Positions 36,060 to 48,796 of a DNA stretch of 64,000 bases are shown in pieces. This stretch comes from Adiantum capillus-veneris (taxonomy: Eukaryota; Streptophyta; Polypodiopsida; Polypodiales; Pteridaceae). Each line of letters opens with the position of its first letter. Within the stretch, counting starts at the first letter, position 1. The stretch is taken from positions 87,832,525-87,896,524 of the forward strand of contig CM043958.1 in the NCBI GenBank assembly GCA_014529385.2. Reading direction: 5' to 3'. The translations under genes were made by a program, and so were the position numbers. Below the pieces are notes generated by a model. That model did not search any database and had not been told where the DNA came from. It saw nothing but the letters and a program-made list of their open reading frames with translations.

Positions 36060-36720
36060 AATTTTGCATCTACTTTGTTAATTTCTCCCTACAATTTATG
36101 GCCAAAACTAGAAAATTTTAGGAATAGTCATTACCTACCTAAACTAAGTATATGATAAAGATATTTCTATCATAGCTTCTTAACAATGTGTTTAAACTCT
36201 AAAAAATTATCACATAGTTTCTTGAGTCAATTTACTAATTTCCTTCTTTTATTTTTTCTACAAAGGGATAGTTTTAGGCTTAGTAAGTATCTAACTAAAT
36301 ATTTGATTATTATATTTCTATCAAGGATTTCTAATTGTGTATTCTAATTGTAAAAATTATTCCTTAAGTTTCTAACTTGATTTACTAATTTATCCCTTTA
36401 GTTCTGTACTAAAAATTAAGAATTTAGAACATGATAAATAGCAAAACTAAATACTTGATAAAACTATTTTTATTGCAACTTCCTACCAATGTATTATAAC
36501 TCTAAAAATTATCCCACAAGTTAATTGACTATTTTTTCTTTAATTTTTCACTAAAAAGAGAGATTTTTAGATATAGTAATAAGCAAAACTAAATAGCATA
36601 TTTTTATCACAACTTTTCAACAAGGTATTCTTATATACTCTCAACATTATCCCATAGGTTTCTAAATTAATTTATTAGTTTTCTTCTTTATTTTTTGCTA
36701 AAAATGGATAGAGGTAGCAA
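36060..36720 (-). repeat. Diverged tandem array, about 145-150 bp monomer, roughly five copies
   Basis: Homologous blocks with a TTATC(A/C)CA(T/C)A(G/A)-type segment followed by a TTTCTxxATTxATTTACTAATTT-like segment occur at about 36208, 36357, 36507 and 36648, with a more diverged one near 36060. It lies directly downstream of the minus-strand gypsy integrase, i.e. in the position of the element's 3' untranslated region. Confidence 0.65.
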
Positions 36721-36729
36721 GGAACAAAG

Positions 36730-37612
36730 AGTGGAAGCTCTTATAGTTGGATGAAAAAAATTCAAAGGGACCACAATACCTAGAGATAAGCCTTTTGAAT
36801 TTTCCTAAGGATGGATTGATTCTATTTGGTGAGACTCAAAGAAAGACTTTATCACCTTGCTTAAAATTCTAGTCAGATCGCTTCTAATAAGCATAGTGAT
36901 TTTGGTGGTCCTTTGCAGCCTAAATATCTTATTGTATGGCCTTGGTTTACATGTCCATCTCTTCTTAGAATTCTCTTTGAAGCCTCTACTCTTATAGTTG
37001 GATCAAAAAAACTCAAGGGTGATATATATCTATGCCCATAAAGTGCATCGAAATGTGACATCCCAATGCTTCTATGAAAAGAAGAGTCATAGAAAAACTC
37101 CACAAAATGTCTTCAATAAGCTCTTTGTTGCAATAAGCTCAAAGAATGTCTTCAATTTACCCATTCAATTTGGCCATTAGCTTGAGGATGATATGCTGAA
37201 TTGAAACATAGTTGGGTTCTTAAGGCTTCAAATAAGGATCTCAAAACTTGGAGTAAACTTTGCTTTGCTATTTCTTGTTATTATTTAGGTACCCCATGCA
37301 GTCTAAAGAGTTCTTTAACAAAGAGATGACTTATATATGAACCTATGTAAGATGTCTTAACTAGTATTAAGTGTTATATCTTGGTGAGTATGTCTACAAC
37401 TACCATAAGGTATTCATAGCCTCCTTAAATAGTGGGAAGATTTGTTACAAAGTCCATGCTCATAAATTCCCACTTCATTTGAGAAATTTCAGTGAGTGAA
37501 ATCTTATTGGCATCATCATGCATTCAACCTTAGTCCTTTGGCAAGAAAGGCATTGTTTGATCTAGCAAAGTACATCTCCTTGATTCTTGGCCAAAAATAG
37601 TTTCTTTTTGAA
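36730..37612 (-). pseudogene. Ty3/gypsy integrase, decayed
   Basis: Read leftward from 37612: WEFMSMDFVTNLP (first catalytic Asp) with GGYEYLMVVVDILTK, VKELFRLHGVPK, then AYHPQANGQIEWVN (catalytic Glu), and EFFYDSSFHRSIGMSHFDAL ending in LYGHRYISPLSFF. Frameshifts and stops separate the blocks. The upstream zinc-finger and RNase H parts are not adjacent: RNase H lies at 45000-45382 on the same strand, beyond a 7.3-kb insertion. Confidence 0.8.
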
Positions 37613-37624
37613 GCATTTTTTAAG

Positions 37625-38254
37625 GGCAATTGTAGCATAGCCTAACCAACCCAAGACCAACAAATTATCAATCCTAGGATCGGCAACCCGGCTAGGGCAT
37701 GGAAGCATGAGCATTGGATGTATCAAATGAGAGGATTCAAGAGTATGCTCATCCAATGTAATAGATATTAGCCATGAGTCACTAACTCTAATCACATCAT
37801 CAATGAAGCATCTCCTACACACATTAAGCCCACCGAAGTCCAACTTACCATAGACTAGAATCTCAAAGCACAATTGTGATGAGCACACACTAATTGCATT
37901 GGTGTTGGCCTCTAGAGTTTTATTAAGCCCGTCCACACACAAGCAAACAATAGGACACATACACTAATTACAAGATAAAGAACCAACTTAATCAACCTAA
38001 TTAGAGATGTTAAATATCACAAATGGTGTGCTTATAGGTATAGGAGTGGTTAATAAGCAAAAAGTCATCACACATACTCAAATCTAGAATAATGACAAAG
38101 GTGAAACTACTTCATGGCATAATGGAATAGAGAAGAAGTAGGCTACTGAAGAAAGTAGAGATTAGATTAAGAATTCTTCTCTAATTACAATGTATTAGCA
38201 CTAGCCTCTTAAGCATGGGCATTAAGCTCAAGGTTAGGCCATCCATAGAGTGAA

Positions 38255-38304
<50 letters not shown>

Positions 38305-38539
38305 CAAAAGTGGATCCTCAACAATGAAGCATCCTTACATAAGGCTTCCTTTTAAAGGCTTGCACCACAATCCTTTCTACTATGGGTTAAGTTTGAGCCC
38401 TTTAGATAGCATATACAACTTTGGAACTCCCAATGAGCCCAAGACCTTATATAATGGGAGTTGGAAATATTGTGCACATCCATAGCACATCTCCTGCTTG
38501 ATGCATAATTGGTGTAGCCTATGTTAGTCGTTGCTAGCA
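37625..38539 (-). repeat. 3' LTR of the non-autonomous element
   Basis: From GGCAATTGTAGCATAGCC to GTTGCTAGCA; similar to 43937-44914 apart from an internal deletion of about 60 bases and the lost TGTTGGG start. Confidence 0.85.
38258..38300 (+). repeat. (GA)n microsatellite inside the LTR
   Basis: About 21 GA units; same position as 44644-44680 in the other LTR. Confidence 0.96.
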
Positions 38540-38552
38540 TTTCCCCCTTCCT
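38540..38552 (-). other. Polypurine tract
   Basis: Minus strand AGGAAGGGGGAAA directly before the LTR start TGCTAGCAAC. Confidence 0.85.
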
Positions 38553-41500
38553 AATTTGGTGCATGTCCTTTTGTGCCGGTAAAGCAAAACACGATGACAT
38601 GGTAGAAAGAAAGTCCATGGAAGAAATGTTGAGCTGTAAATCATAAGAACAAGTAATGAGCATCAAAGGCCAACAAGAATGAATAAAACATGAAGTACAT
38701 TGAACGATCATGTAAATTGAATTTTTTTCTTCTAAAAGATAGGTGAGTCATAGTCAAAAACTAAACAACATGAAGCAAAAAAACACCTAACTATCATGAA
38801 GATTAAACCACTTGAAATTTCAATTTTATGCATGAAACACAAGAAATAAATCAAGACCCTAGGCTAATGCAAGGTCATAACCCTACTATCCTAACAACTA
38901 TGTGACCAATCTTAATAAATCATTCAAGTCTATCATGTCTATGGGCTATAAAAAAGCTCCTACTCTATTAGTACATTGTCATAGCTTTTTGAAGCCCATG
39001 GAAGTTTTGTTTTTGTCATTTCATAGAAAAACATAAAACACATCACAAGGCTACCACCCCAAGGCAATTCTAGGTACAACTCTCGGCTTCTTGAACACCT
39101 TCTTGAACCCTCAAGAAGGTGTTCCAAAATCCTACTAGCATACCAAGGCGATGGCTAGTCCCTATCAGCCTAGGGCATTGGTTTAGGGCCTTGACCAAGT
39201 GAGCCAAGGTGATTCCCCTCGCTTGCCAAGTGACAATAAGGCGCTAGGCCTCACAAAGACACAACATAGCATATAAATTTTATTTTTATGTGTCTAATAG
39301 CATTTTTGCCACTTTTTCTTGACACTTTGTTGCTTCATCCTTTCATTTTTTAGCCCTTTTTTATTGCTTCCAACATGAGATGCTAATGGCAAATGGATTA
39401 AGGGACTAAAGCCTAATCATAGCCCTAGGTCATGTTAAAAATGAATGGAGTATTAAGACTATTACTAAAAGTCTAATGAGAAATTATCCTACATTAACCT
39501 AAGGTCAAGGCCAATTACCTATGATTAGCACACATACAACCTAATTTTTTGATGAGTTAATATTCACAAAGCAAAGTGTTGAAACTTTAGTATGCCTAGC
39601 TTTTGAACATGAAAGAACCATAGCTTAGAAGAAAAAAATACTTAAGCCGCATAGAGAATGGAGAGATGAACAAAAGAGCAAAATCATGGAAGGATTTCAC
39701 CTATTCATGCTCTTTATGCATCCTTGAGCAAGCATCCACTTGGTAGAGAAGTCTCTTGATCTTTTTATTACAATCCAAGCTTGTTGAAGCTAAGGGTAAA
39801 CACAAGCTCCAAAGGCCTTTTATTGAAAGTCAAAAACACACAAAAAACATTAATGAAAATCTAAAGCTAGGGTCTCGCATACCCAAATTTGCCAAAGGGA
39901 AAAAACTCAAGGGAAAAGAGTGCCTTTGGTTATGCACATGATTCTCTTTGTAGCAAATTTATGCATACACAACAAAAATGAGAGAAAAAATGCTTCTGAA
40001 TAAGCAAATTTTGCAATTTAAAGTCTCTCATGTATGATTCAAAAGTTGATTAAGTGCTAGCTCAATTGAAATATGCAATTTAAAACAAGCCAAGAGCTAG
40101 AAATAATGCAATTTTTGAATGAATTTGAAGTGGCTCGTGAAAGCCAAATTTTACCATTTAAAGCTCCAAAAAAAAAGTTGGGTAAGTACTAGCTTAAATG
40201 AAGACATTTTTATTTCAGACCAAGCTATGAGCTAGCATGTATACAACTTTTAATCTAAAGAATTGAAATGGATCTAAATAGCCAAGTTTTGCAATATTTT
40301 ACAATGATGACTCCTTGAATCAATGGAATCCCAACCTTACCATATCCCTTCAAAAAAAACTCAAATTATTAGTGCTCTTTAAGCATTTGGAAATTTAACA
40401 CAAGCGCTCAAGGAATTCATAGTCAATCACAAGCCCAAGATTTTATTGCCCTCTCATGGTCATTCACAGAATCTCAACTTTAGTGATATGCAAGGAATTT
40501 CCATGTAGAGAAAGCACTAAAATGCATAGTCAATATCAAGCCCAAATTTTAGTACATAGAATGTCTCGATCAAGCATTATTGCATGTGCATTCTGACTCT
40601 CAAAAGATGGCCCAAACATATCACAAAGAGTTTTTTAGTTAGTGCAACGATAATCTTTCAATTAAGCGAAGCACTAGATCATGCATAAGCCAAAAGCATT
40701 TGTGTATTGATATTCATTTATGCATGGAGATGATCATGATCACAATATCATAGCACACACTTAATGCCTGCCTATTTTCTCTCATGTAGCAAGTTATCCC
40801 TACGTAGCTTAAGAGAGAGAAATCATATGTTGAAGTAAATGTCATCTCTCTTGAAGTTTTTAATGCCCAACTTCATGTAATTGGCTATACCCCTTCCAAA
40901 TGAAGCTTGACCATTAGTGCATCAAAGCATTTTTCATGTAAAATAAGCACTAAATAGATTTATGATCAATCACAAGGATATGAAGTCTAATGCAATGTAC
41001 TCATGGCACATTACATGCACCACAATAGCAAGTTTATTCCATGCAAAGGAATATGGTAAATGTAAAAATGGTAGCTCAATATCTCACATAGCTTATCTAG
41101 CATCCATAACTATGTCATCCTCAAATTTATCATCTAATGAATGGTCATTCGATGCTAACATGCATAATTTCTAGGACAACCAATTCTAACCGTTACTAGA
41201 CAAGATAATGGTAGGCTTTGCATAGACTAACATTATGTCTTCCCTTCGTTCCAAAAAGCCCAAGCTCGCCACTTCAAAATCGATCGTCAATAAGTGCCTT
41301 AAAGCATTCAAACTCAAAAGAAATCTAAACCGTGTACATACTATCTTTATTAGCGAACTGTGCTTTTGAGCATCCCCAAATGTCTCTTTTGGCTCAGTGA
41401 TAAGCTGAATATTTTTAATTTTATTTTTCTAATGGCCAACTGCTAGCAAGAACACATTCAAAACCCCCCTTTTTCTTGTTAGACCCAAGATGAAAGCATG

Positions 41501-43916
41501 AATCAGAACCGCTCCTAATAAAATAATGAGGAAATATTGTTTGATGATTGGGCTTGGCCACCTACAAGAAAAAGACAGAGAGATTTGGTTGTGTTGTGAC
41601 ATGCATCCAATCTCTGCTGAATGTGCCAACACAGATTCTGGGCCTCAAAAATATTCCAAGCACACTGTGTGTGTGAAGGTTTTGATGATGAGATTTTGTT
41701 GGTGCAGATGATGCCAGTGGATGAGACCTTCTACCATGGCCAGAGTTGGGCATAAGAGAGTAAATTTGTGGGGTACTAAGTTGTAAGTGTGGGTGTGTGG
41801 CTAGCTACACGACAAAGCGGCTTGGCAGGGTCTGTGAGGTAGCAGGTATCAAGAGATCACGTGGGGCTGTAGGGACCTACTACCCCCGTTTTGGTTGTGT
41901 GTTTTGAGGCGACTAGCACCCGCATCCAATCTAGACGGTTTGCAATCAAGCCAGGCATGCACTAAAAAGAACACTATACAGTGCAAGACAAAAATGACCA
42001 GGGTGTGGTGCAACTATCAACTCGAAAAAGGGCTAAGCGAGGCTTGCAAAATAGCTCGAAAGCTGAGGCCTGGGCCAATGTTCACTAGAGAGAGAGAATC
42101 TAGGATTTGATGAGCAGCAAGAGTATGAGGGACCAATGAGGGAGAACTATACAGAGTGTGTGTGTGTATGGGAGGGTATGTATTAATTGCAAATCAACAA
42201 GCGGCCAAAAATGTAGCCGAGAAAGCAAACGCTTTGGATTTGTGGCGGGCCATAAAAGGGGCAAGGATAGAGAGTGTTTCCACACTTATTTTGTGTGTGT
42301 GTGTGGAGTCAAGCAAGACCTCTTATTTGAGGATCTTATTCCTCCTTTTGACCATTTTTTGAACATACATTGAATACACAAACTTTTGAGCTTTATTTCA
42401 ATTTCCACCCTTGTGTTAAGCACATGCATTTTGAGTCCTCATTCATTGTGCTTTCACTCTTATGCTTGATTCAACATACCCATGTAATTGAGATTCGTAC
42501 ATGCATAAAGCCCATTCCCAATGCTTGTAGCGGTCAATAATGTGGCCTTGCACACACACATGAAAGCAAGATACACACTTGATTATACAATGAAAATTAA
42601 GCCAATTGCTCTTCCAAATTTCAAAATCTCTCATCCATCTTACTTCAAAAGGGTGATCTGTTAAACTCATGCAGAAAGGTTTTTTTTTGCAAATCCATCA
42701 ATTGAAGAATTCCTATGCAAACTTTGAGAAATTAGCTTCTTCTTGAGCAATCAAAGCATATTTAACCATCATTGCAAAATTGCATGCACGCTCAATTTCT
42801 AAAAAATAATACTATTTTGACCCAATCAAGCAATGCATACACTCAAAAATTAAGCACAAAAGTTCAAATTTGGCTCAATTGGAAATGCATTTAGGCTTAT
42901 ACCTAATGATTTCACATACTTGTCATGCACATTTCACAATAAAAAATCATTAAGTTGGTGCCCCGATTGACCATCAATCATTAAAAATCAAGTGGTCTTG
43001 GATGGACACACACACTCAATTTTTGCCCAATTTTTTTGGCAAATATGCATATCCAATGATTGAATTAGCCTAATATACACATCAATTACATGATTTCATA
43101 CTCACATATCATCAATTCCATCAATTTCTATGCATGCACACACTCAAGATTAGGTGCACACACTTGAATTTTTTGGCATTTTTTTCCCTCTTTGGTGCAT
43201 TACACACACAATGATTTTTATGCACACATGAATTCTTGATGAGAATTAAGCAATACCTTGGCACACACAAAGTTCATTAGTCAAAATTTGACCATTAGTT
43301 TCATTTCAAAACAATCAAATTAGGTGCAAAGTGTAGGTCAATTGATTTATACATCCAATTTTAGCAATAAATTAGCACACATTGAACCACATTAACCAAT
43401 CAAGAATTGACATGAGAAAGTGAGTTCACTTACATCATAATCACACTCCAAGATATTACTTCACTCCATGCAAAGACGCATCATTGCACACACAAGTGTG
43501 TGCACCATCAAATCGGCCCAAAAATTGACCATTGTAGGCCAAAAATCAAACACTCAAATCATCACATTAGGCATGGATTAGCACAATTAACTTGATTAGA
43601 GTGATGATTCTACCTCTTATAAGGGGATTTGAACATTCATTACACTTCAATGTTAGTGGTTAGGTTAGCAAAGTTAGTCAAAAATTAGTAAAAATTAGCA
43701 TGGAATTAGTACAATTAGCATGGAAATGAAGCAAAACTAGCAATGGTTAGTGAAATTGGGGGTTTGGGGTATTCATAACTCAAAATTAGCTTCAATTACT
43801 TGCACAACATCATCAAATCAAACCAAAATTGAATTACACACACTCAAAAACCAACAAAATTAGCAGTGAAATCACTCTATTCTAAACATCTTATACTCAC
43901 TGGCTTAGGTTATCAA
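38553..43916. other. Non-coding interior of the LARD-like element
   Basis: No ORF above 75 codons with recognisable similarity on either strand. The sequence is rich in ACACAC, CAAATT and AATTAGCAC phrases and low in G on the plus strand, except at 41420-42370, which has different composition and might be a separate insertion. Confidence 0.6.
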
Positions 43917-43934
43917 TCCCTGGCAACGGTGCCA
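43917..43934 (-). other. Primer-binding site (Asp-tRNA type)
   Basis: Minus strand TGGCACCGTTGCCAGGGA, two bases after the LTR. It equals the site of the gypsy element at 52824 (TGGCGCCGTTGCCGGGG) apart from two G-to-A differences. Confidence 0.8.
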
Positions 43935-43936
43935 AA

Positions 43937-44640
43937 TGTTGGGGGCAATCGTAGCATAGCCTAATCAACACAAGACCAACAAAATTATCAATCCTAGGAT
44001 TGGCAACGTGGCTAGGACATGGAATCACAAGTATCGGATGTATCGAATGAGAGGATTCAAGAGTATGCTCATCCTATGTAATAGAGATTAGCCATGAATC
44101 ACTAACTCTAATCACATCATCAACCAAATATCTCCTAGACACATTAAGGCCACCAAATTCAGACTTACCATAGACTAGAATCTCAAAGCACACTTGTGAT
44201 AAGCACAAACTAATTGCACTGGTGATTGCCTCTCCAGTCACCACATGCCAATCAAGGCACTTCATCAAAAGCTACACACACAAGGTGAATGGTGCTAGAG
44301 TTTCATTAAAACCCATCCACACACAAGCAAAGAATAGGACACACACACTAATTACAAGATTACTAACCAAATTAATCAACCTAATTAGAGATGTTAAATA
44401 TCGCAAATCAAGTGCTTATAGAAAGATATGAGTGGTTAATAAGCAAGAAGTCGTCACACATACTCAAATCTAGAATAATAAGAAAGATGAAACTACTTTG
44501 TGACATAATGGAATAGAGAAGAAGTAGGAAAATGAATAAAGTAGAGATTAGATTCAAAATGCTTCTCTAATTACAATGGATTAGCACTAGCTTCTTAAGC
44601 ATGGGCATTAAGCTCAAGGCTAGGCCATCCATAGAGTGAA

Positions 44641-44682
<42 letters not shown>

Positions 44683-44914
44683 CTCAAAAGTGGATCCTCA
44701 AGAATGAAGCCTCCTTGCATAAAGGCTTCCTTGCACCACAATCCTTTCTACAATGAGTTTAAGTTTGATCCCTCTAGCTAGCCTATACAACTTTTAAAAC
44801 TCTGAATGAGCCCAAAACCTTATACAATGTGATTTGGAAATATTGTGCACATCCATAGCACATCTCTCGCTTGATGCACATAACTGATGTAGCCTGTGTT
44901 AGTTGCTGCTAGCA
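43937..44914 (-). repeat. 5' LTR of the non-autonomous element
   Basis: 978 bp from TGTTGGGGGCAATC to GCTGCTAGCA on plus. Contains a (GA)n tract at 44644-44680. Confidence 0.88.
44644..44680 (+). repeat. (GA)n microsatellite inside the LTR
   Basis: About 18 GA units. Confidence 0.96.
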
Positions 44915-44999
44915 TTAAGGGTTTTTGCATAGCCAAGGTGTCATGGTACTAGTGTGTTATATCCTTCATATAGGATAAACTCCTTCAAGGTGAGTTCCT

Positions 45000-45382
45000 A
45001 GTGATGTAAAGTCAATGCTTGTAGTAGAGAAGGCCATCTTCAATGGAATAACCCTTGAACATGGCTATTTGTTTTGTCATGGTGTCCTCTTGACCAAGGA
45101 ATGTACGAATTGAAGACAAGCCTTAACTTCCAATGAGGTTTCCTTAACCCTTTCCAAAATAGGATTTTTGACCATAAGCACAGCCCAAAGGAAAATCTTT
45201 TTGGTAAGGGAATCATCAACCACATTTTCCCAACATGGTTTATACTTTATTTCAAAGTCATATTCTTGTAAAATCTCTACCCATATTTTTTTCCTCATGT
45301 TAAGTTTTGGTTGGGAGAAGGTCCACTTTAGGCTTTGAAGGTCAATAATTAACTGAAACTTGCATCCACTACCACACATCAC
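45000..45382 (-). pseudogene. Ty3/gypsy RNase H C-terminus, decayed
   Basis: The minus frame reads LIIDLQSLKWTFSQPKLNMR, KKIWVEILQEYDFEIKYKPC and WENVVDDSLTKK, the well-conserved end of gypsy RNase H (normally TDHQSL..LF.Q..LN.RQ.RW...L..YDF.I.Y.PGK.NVVADALSR). It lies directly right of the LARD-like insertion and on the same strand as the integrase at 36730-37612. Reverse transcriptase is not found to the right, so the element is also 5'-truncated. Confidence 0.8.
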
Positions 45383-45809
45383 ACGGATTAACTAACCATA
45401 TACATGAATATATTTAGAACCATGTCTACCGTCTAAAAGTATGTAAGAACCAAAACATAACTATCTACACATCAACATATACAAATGAAAATATATACAT
45501 CAACCATATTTATCAAGGTAAGGCCTCCCAATCAATGGCCTCTCGCTCATCCAGAAGCTGCAGAAGAAGAGTTGATAGCCCATGCTTGAATCCATATTTC
45601 TCCTCTCTACCCGTTGGAAGATAATTCATGACAAGATCATGTAACATAAACACTTCACCCATAAGATAAACATTAAAAAAACATATGTACATACGCTATT
45701 TAAATAGTGAATGACACTTACAAATTCATGCCAAAGAATATCATAGCCTCCACTCTTAAGATGAGAAGATCTTACAGACTCTCGACATACTCTGGTTGTA
45801 TGTCACTAC
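45383..45809. other. Stretch without a recognisable gene
   Basis: No reverse transcriptase or other domain is visible where the gypsy element would be expected to continue. Confidence 0.45.
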
Positions 45810-46165
45810 TGTTGAAACCTGACTGCATCTAACCATGCTGGCTTTGGCTCACTATGCTTGTATTTGTCTCATGGTTCAAATTGATGATGTGACATCGTTG
45901 CAATAGCCATGTCCAAGATCCAACTATTGGAGATTGGATTGTATCCATCAATGGATCTCTACTCTTTGTAAATGGCATCAATGATGTAATTCTTTCTCTT
46001 CACATCCTGAGCATCCCAATGCTCTATCATAGAGTTCCCAAACTGTACTATACAAAGCTGGCTCACCCTCCTTTGATGCATGAACTTTTTGGCCCTATCT
46101 ATAATTGGTACCCCATCCTTGGTCTTGTACACCTTTCTAGGATCAAACTCATGTGAACCCCAACG
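45810..46165 (-). pseudogene. Coding-like relic, possibly CACTA-associated protein
   Basis: A minus-strand frame from 46150 with two stops in about 110 codons reads EFDPRKVYKTKDGVPIIDRA, KKFMHQRRVSQLCIVQFGNS, MIEHWDAQDVKRKNYIIDAI, YNPISNSWILDMAIATMSHH and KYKHSEPKPAWLDAVRFQQ. The pattern of charged and aromatic residues looks like real protein, with some likeness to Transposase_24-type plant sequences. The family is not certain. Confidence 0.3.
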
Positions 46166-46538
46166 TGTGTATGGTGTGCTAAGTGGTGTACAAGAGGTGG
46201 ATGCTCTCTTCGAGGACTAGAGGCATTGCTAGCACCACTATCACGACAACCATGAGAGATACCCCCTCTCCAGGGATCTATGAACAAAATACACAATCTA
46301 CACCTTTATCTAGATTTCCATATACAATTTACAATATACACCAGAGTTGCACAAGCATTTGCATAGGGGAGGAGTTCTCAACGCCCAACCTAGCATGGAT
46401 TTTAGGTCATGAGCCAGATTGCATCCAGAGGCACCTAGCAACTAGTGCTACCTCTAAATGGGTGTTATTAATGAAAGCACACTCAAGAAAAAAATAACAT
46501 TGTGGAGGGTGAATATATGTGTACACCGCATTGTGAGA

Positions 46539-46540
<2 letters not shown>

Positions 46541-46599
<59 letters not shown>
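46541..46599 (+). repeat. (AG)n microsatellite
   Basis: About 29 AG units, flanked on both sides by GTGGAGGGTGAA-type sequence (46502 and 46605), a small duplication around the tract. Confidence 0.97.
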
Positions 46600-46603
<4 letters not shown>

Positions 46604-48635
46604 AGTGGAGGGTGAAATAGAGTGCACATAGACACAAGAGAATGAAAGCATAGAATCTTTAAATGCCCCATCTAGATACAATGGGAAACCATGTATTAAT
46701 GCAATAACAAAATATGGATATACCATAACATAAAAAAGAAGTATAACAAAATAACTAGCAAAGCACCCAACCCTGTGTAGGGATCGATCGGTCCACCCAT
46801 GCACTTCCACTCTATTACAGATACAGAGAATTTCACTTCACCGAGAGCAAGCCATGACATCTCCACCTTACTTGAGCAAGACATAGGTTGAGGCCGCTTT
46901 GCCTCCCTCCATGAACGCGATCTCTGAAAGGATCCCAAATACAAGTCGATGGTAGGGTATCAAAACTAACCATACCAGTTTAGACGCCATGCCTCTTCTC
47001 AATGCCTAGGCAAAGCCAAGGCAAGATCCCCAAAGTGTTAGCCGTGTAGGTCGTTCAATCCTTGATGCACTAACCGTGTAGATGAGGCTAACAAAAAAGA
47101 AGATCTAGGTAGCACCCCCGATCTAGCAAAGCCCCAAATCAACGATCCTTTTATCTAAGGTTAAGCGATGTGGGTGATCCTAGTCTTGTAGTGATGCTGC
47201 CATGAGAAAAATAATACATGAGTCCAATCATAGTAGCATTTTCCATAAGCTCAAATAATATTTTCCAAGCAATCCGACTCTACAGGGTCTCAACCCTTAC
47301 ACTTCTACTATTAAGCATCCAAATCACTTCCTGATCCAATCCCAAAACAACCATAATCCAATCACATCACATGGGTGAGCACTCCACCCACCTTGGGGTG
47401 AGGCACAACCAATCATGCATAATCACTTTTGAACACAACATGGCTGCAAAACTTTTGACATCATACATATCCACAAAAATATCCAAGAGCCACACCGACT
47501 TCCATAATCAAAATCATAACCATAATCCATGAGGGATCTCAGCAAACCATATTCACACTGAACTAGCACTTGGAGTTTGACATATCCACTTCAATCAAAC
47601 CAAGCCCACACACATGGCCCTTCATACATGAACCTTTTATGCATAAAATAGGTCCGACCAACAACTAAACATGATATCAAAATCCAATTTTGACAACATC
47701 CAATCATGCATAATTGATGCATCATATTTGCACTTCACCCCTCTAGCACATAGAGCTAGTTTTGACCTAGAAAGATGGAAAGCAATCATACACATGCACA
47801 TGAGGCATCCTCATCTATTTGTGAGTCTCCATACATCATATGATATTATTCTATCAACATAAACATGATGTAAAACAACTTCGACTTAGGTCGACCATAA
47901 ACCATAACTTCACATATGTGCGAAAAATAACCTTTTGCCATTTTTGGGTGCATGCATAACATGAAAATGAAATTGTTTGACATCAAACCAATGTATCAAG
48001 CTCAGATACATAATATATATTAACACCTTATCACATCACTTTGCCCATATGGTACTCATGCAACAAACGGTAACACAAAAAGAAAGCCACTTTATTCACA
48101 TTTGCATGTACGGGTTGCCCACATAAGTTTATGGAAATCTAATACTTAGAATCATATCACCAAAATAAACCATAAATCATATATAAACAGCTCGGTCAAC
48201 TCACGATGCCATATGGTACTCCCCCTCGGTGGCATCCCTACATGCCTAGGTAAACCCGGTTACGGAATAGTTAATAACTCACATTAGCGAAGTGATAATG
48301 GAGAGATAAATACATTTATCATCAATTTTAATTAAGCTTTTTAATTTCTTAAGTGGGTTTTTTCATGCTTTGAATCTATATAGTGGACCTCCAAGGAGCC
48401 CCGGGTCCAAAAAATTGTATGTGCAGTGGGTTGAAAGCATGGGTTGGTGGTGCAAAAAGTAGTGTCCTTGACATCTCTTGTGAGGCACTCTTGGATGGTG
48501 TTTTGTTGGTAGTTTTCAAAAGCCAAAAGATAAATATTTAATATTTCTAAAGGCGTTGTGCCAACCACTTTAATGGTTCTTGATTTAGTTGATGCAAGAC
48601 TCTCTACCTATCCCTTCAGCAGTCTATGAGCTCCC

Positions 48636-48637
<2 letters not shown>
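46600..48637. other. Stretch without a recognisable gene
   Basis: Short ORFs only. The composition is AC-rich at 47300-48100 with many CATAATC and CACATC words. Nothing codes recognisably. Confidence 0.5.
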
Positions 48638-48704
<67 letters not shown>

Positions 48705-48713
48705 AATCTACGT

Positions 48714-48792
<79 letters not shown>
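48638..48792 (+). repeat. (GT)n and (CT)n compound microsatellite
   Basis: (GT)n at 48638-48703, an 11-base spacer, then (CT)n at 48715-48792. Confidence 0.97.

Positions 48793-48796
<4 letters not shown>

Larger units (their letters stand above)
37625..44914 (-). mobile_element. Large non-autonomous LTR retrotransposon (LARD-like)
   Basis: Two direct repeats of 915 and 978 bp (37625-38539, 43937-44914) flank 5.4 kb. On the minus strand the 5' LTR (right) is followed by a primer site resembling Asp-tRNA, and the 3' LTR (left) is preceded by a purine tract AGGAAGGGGGAAA. The interior shows no retroviral coding domain in any frame. TTAAG at 37620-37624 and 44915-44919 is the probable target duplication, assuming the first seven bases of the left LTR are lost. 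It is inserted between RNase H and integrase of an older gypsy element. It needs proteins from another element to move. Confidence 0.82.
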
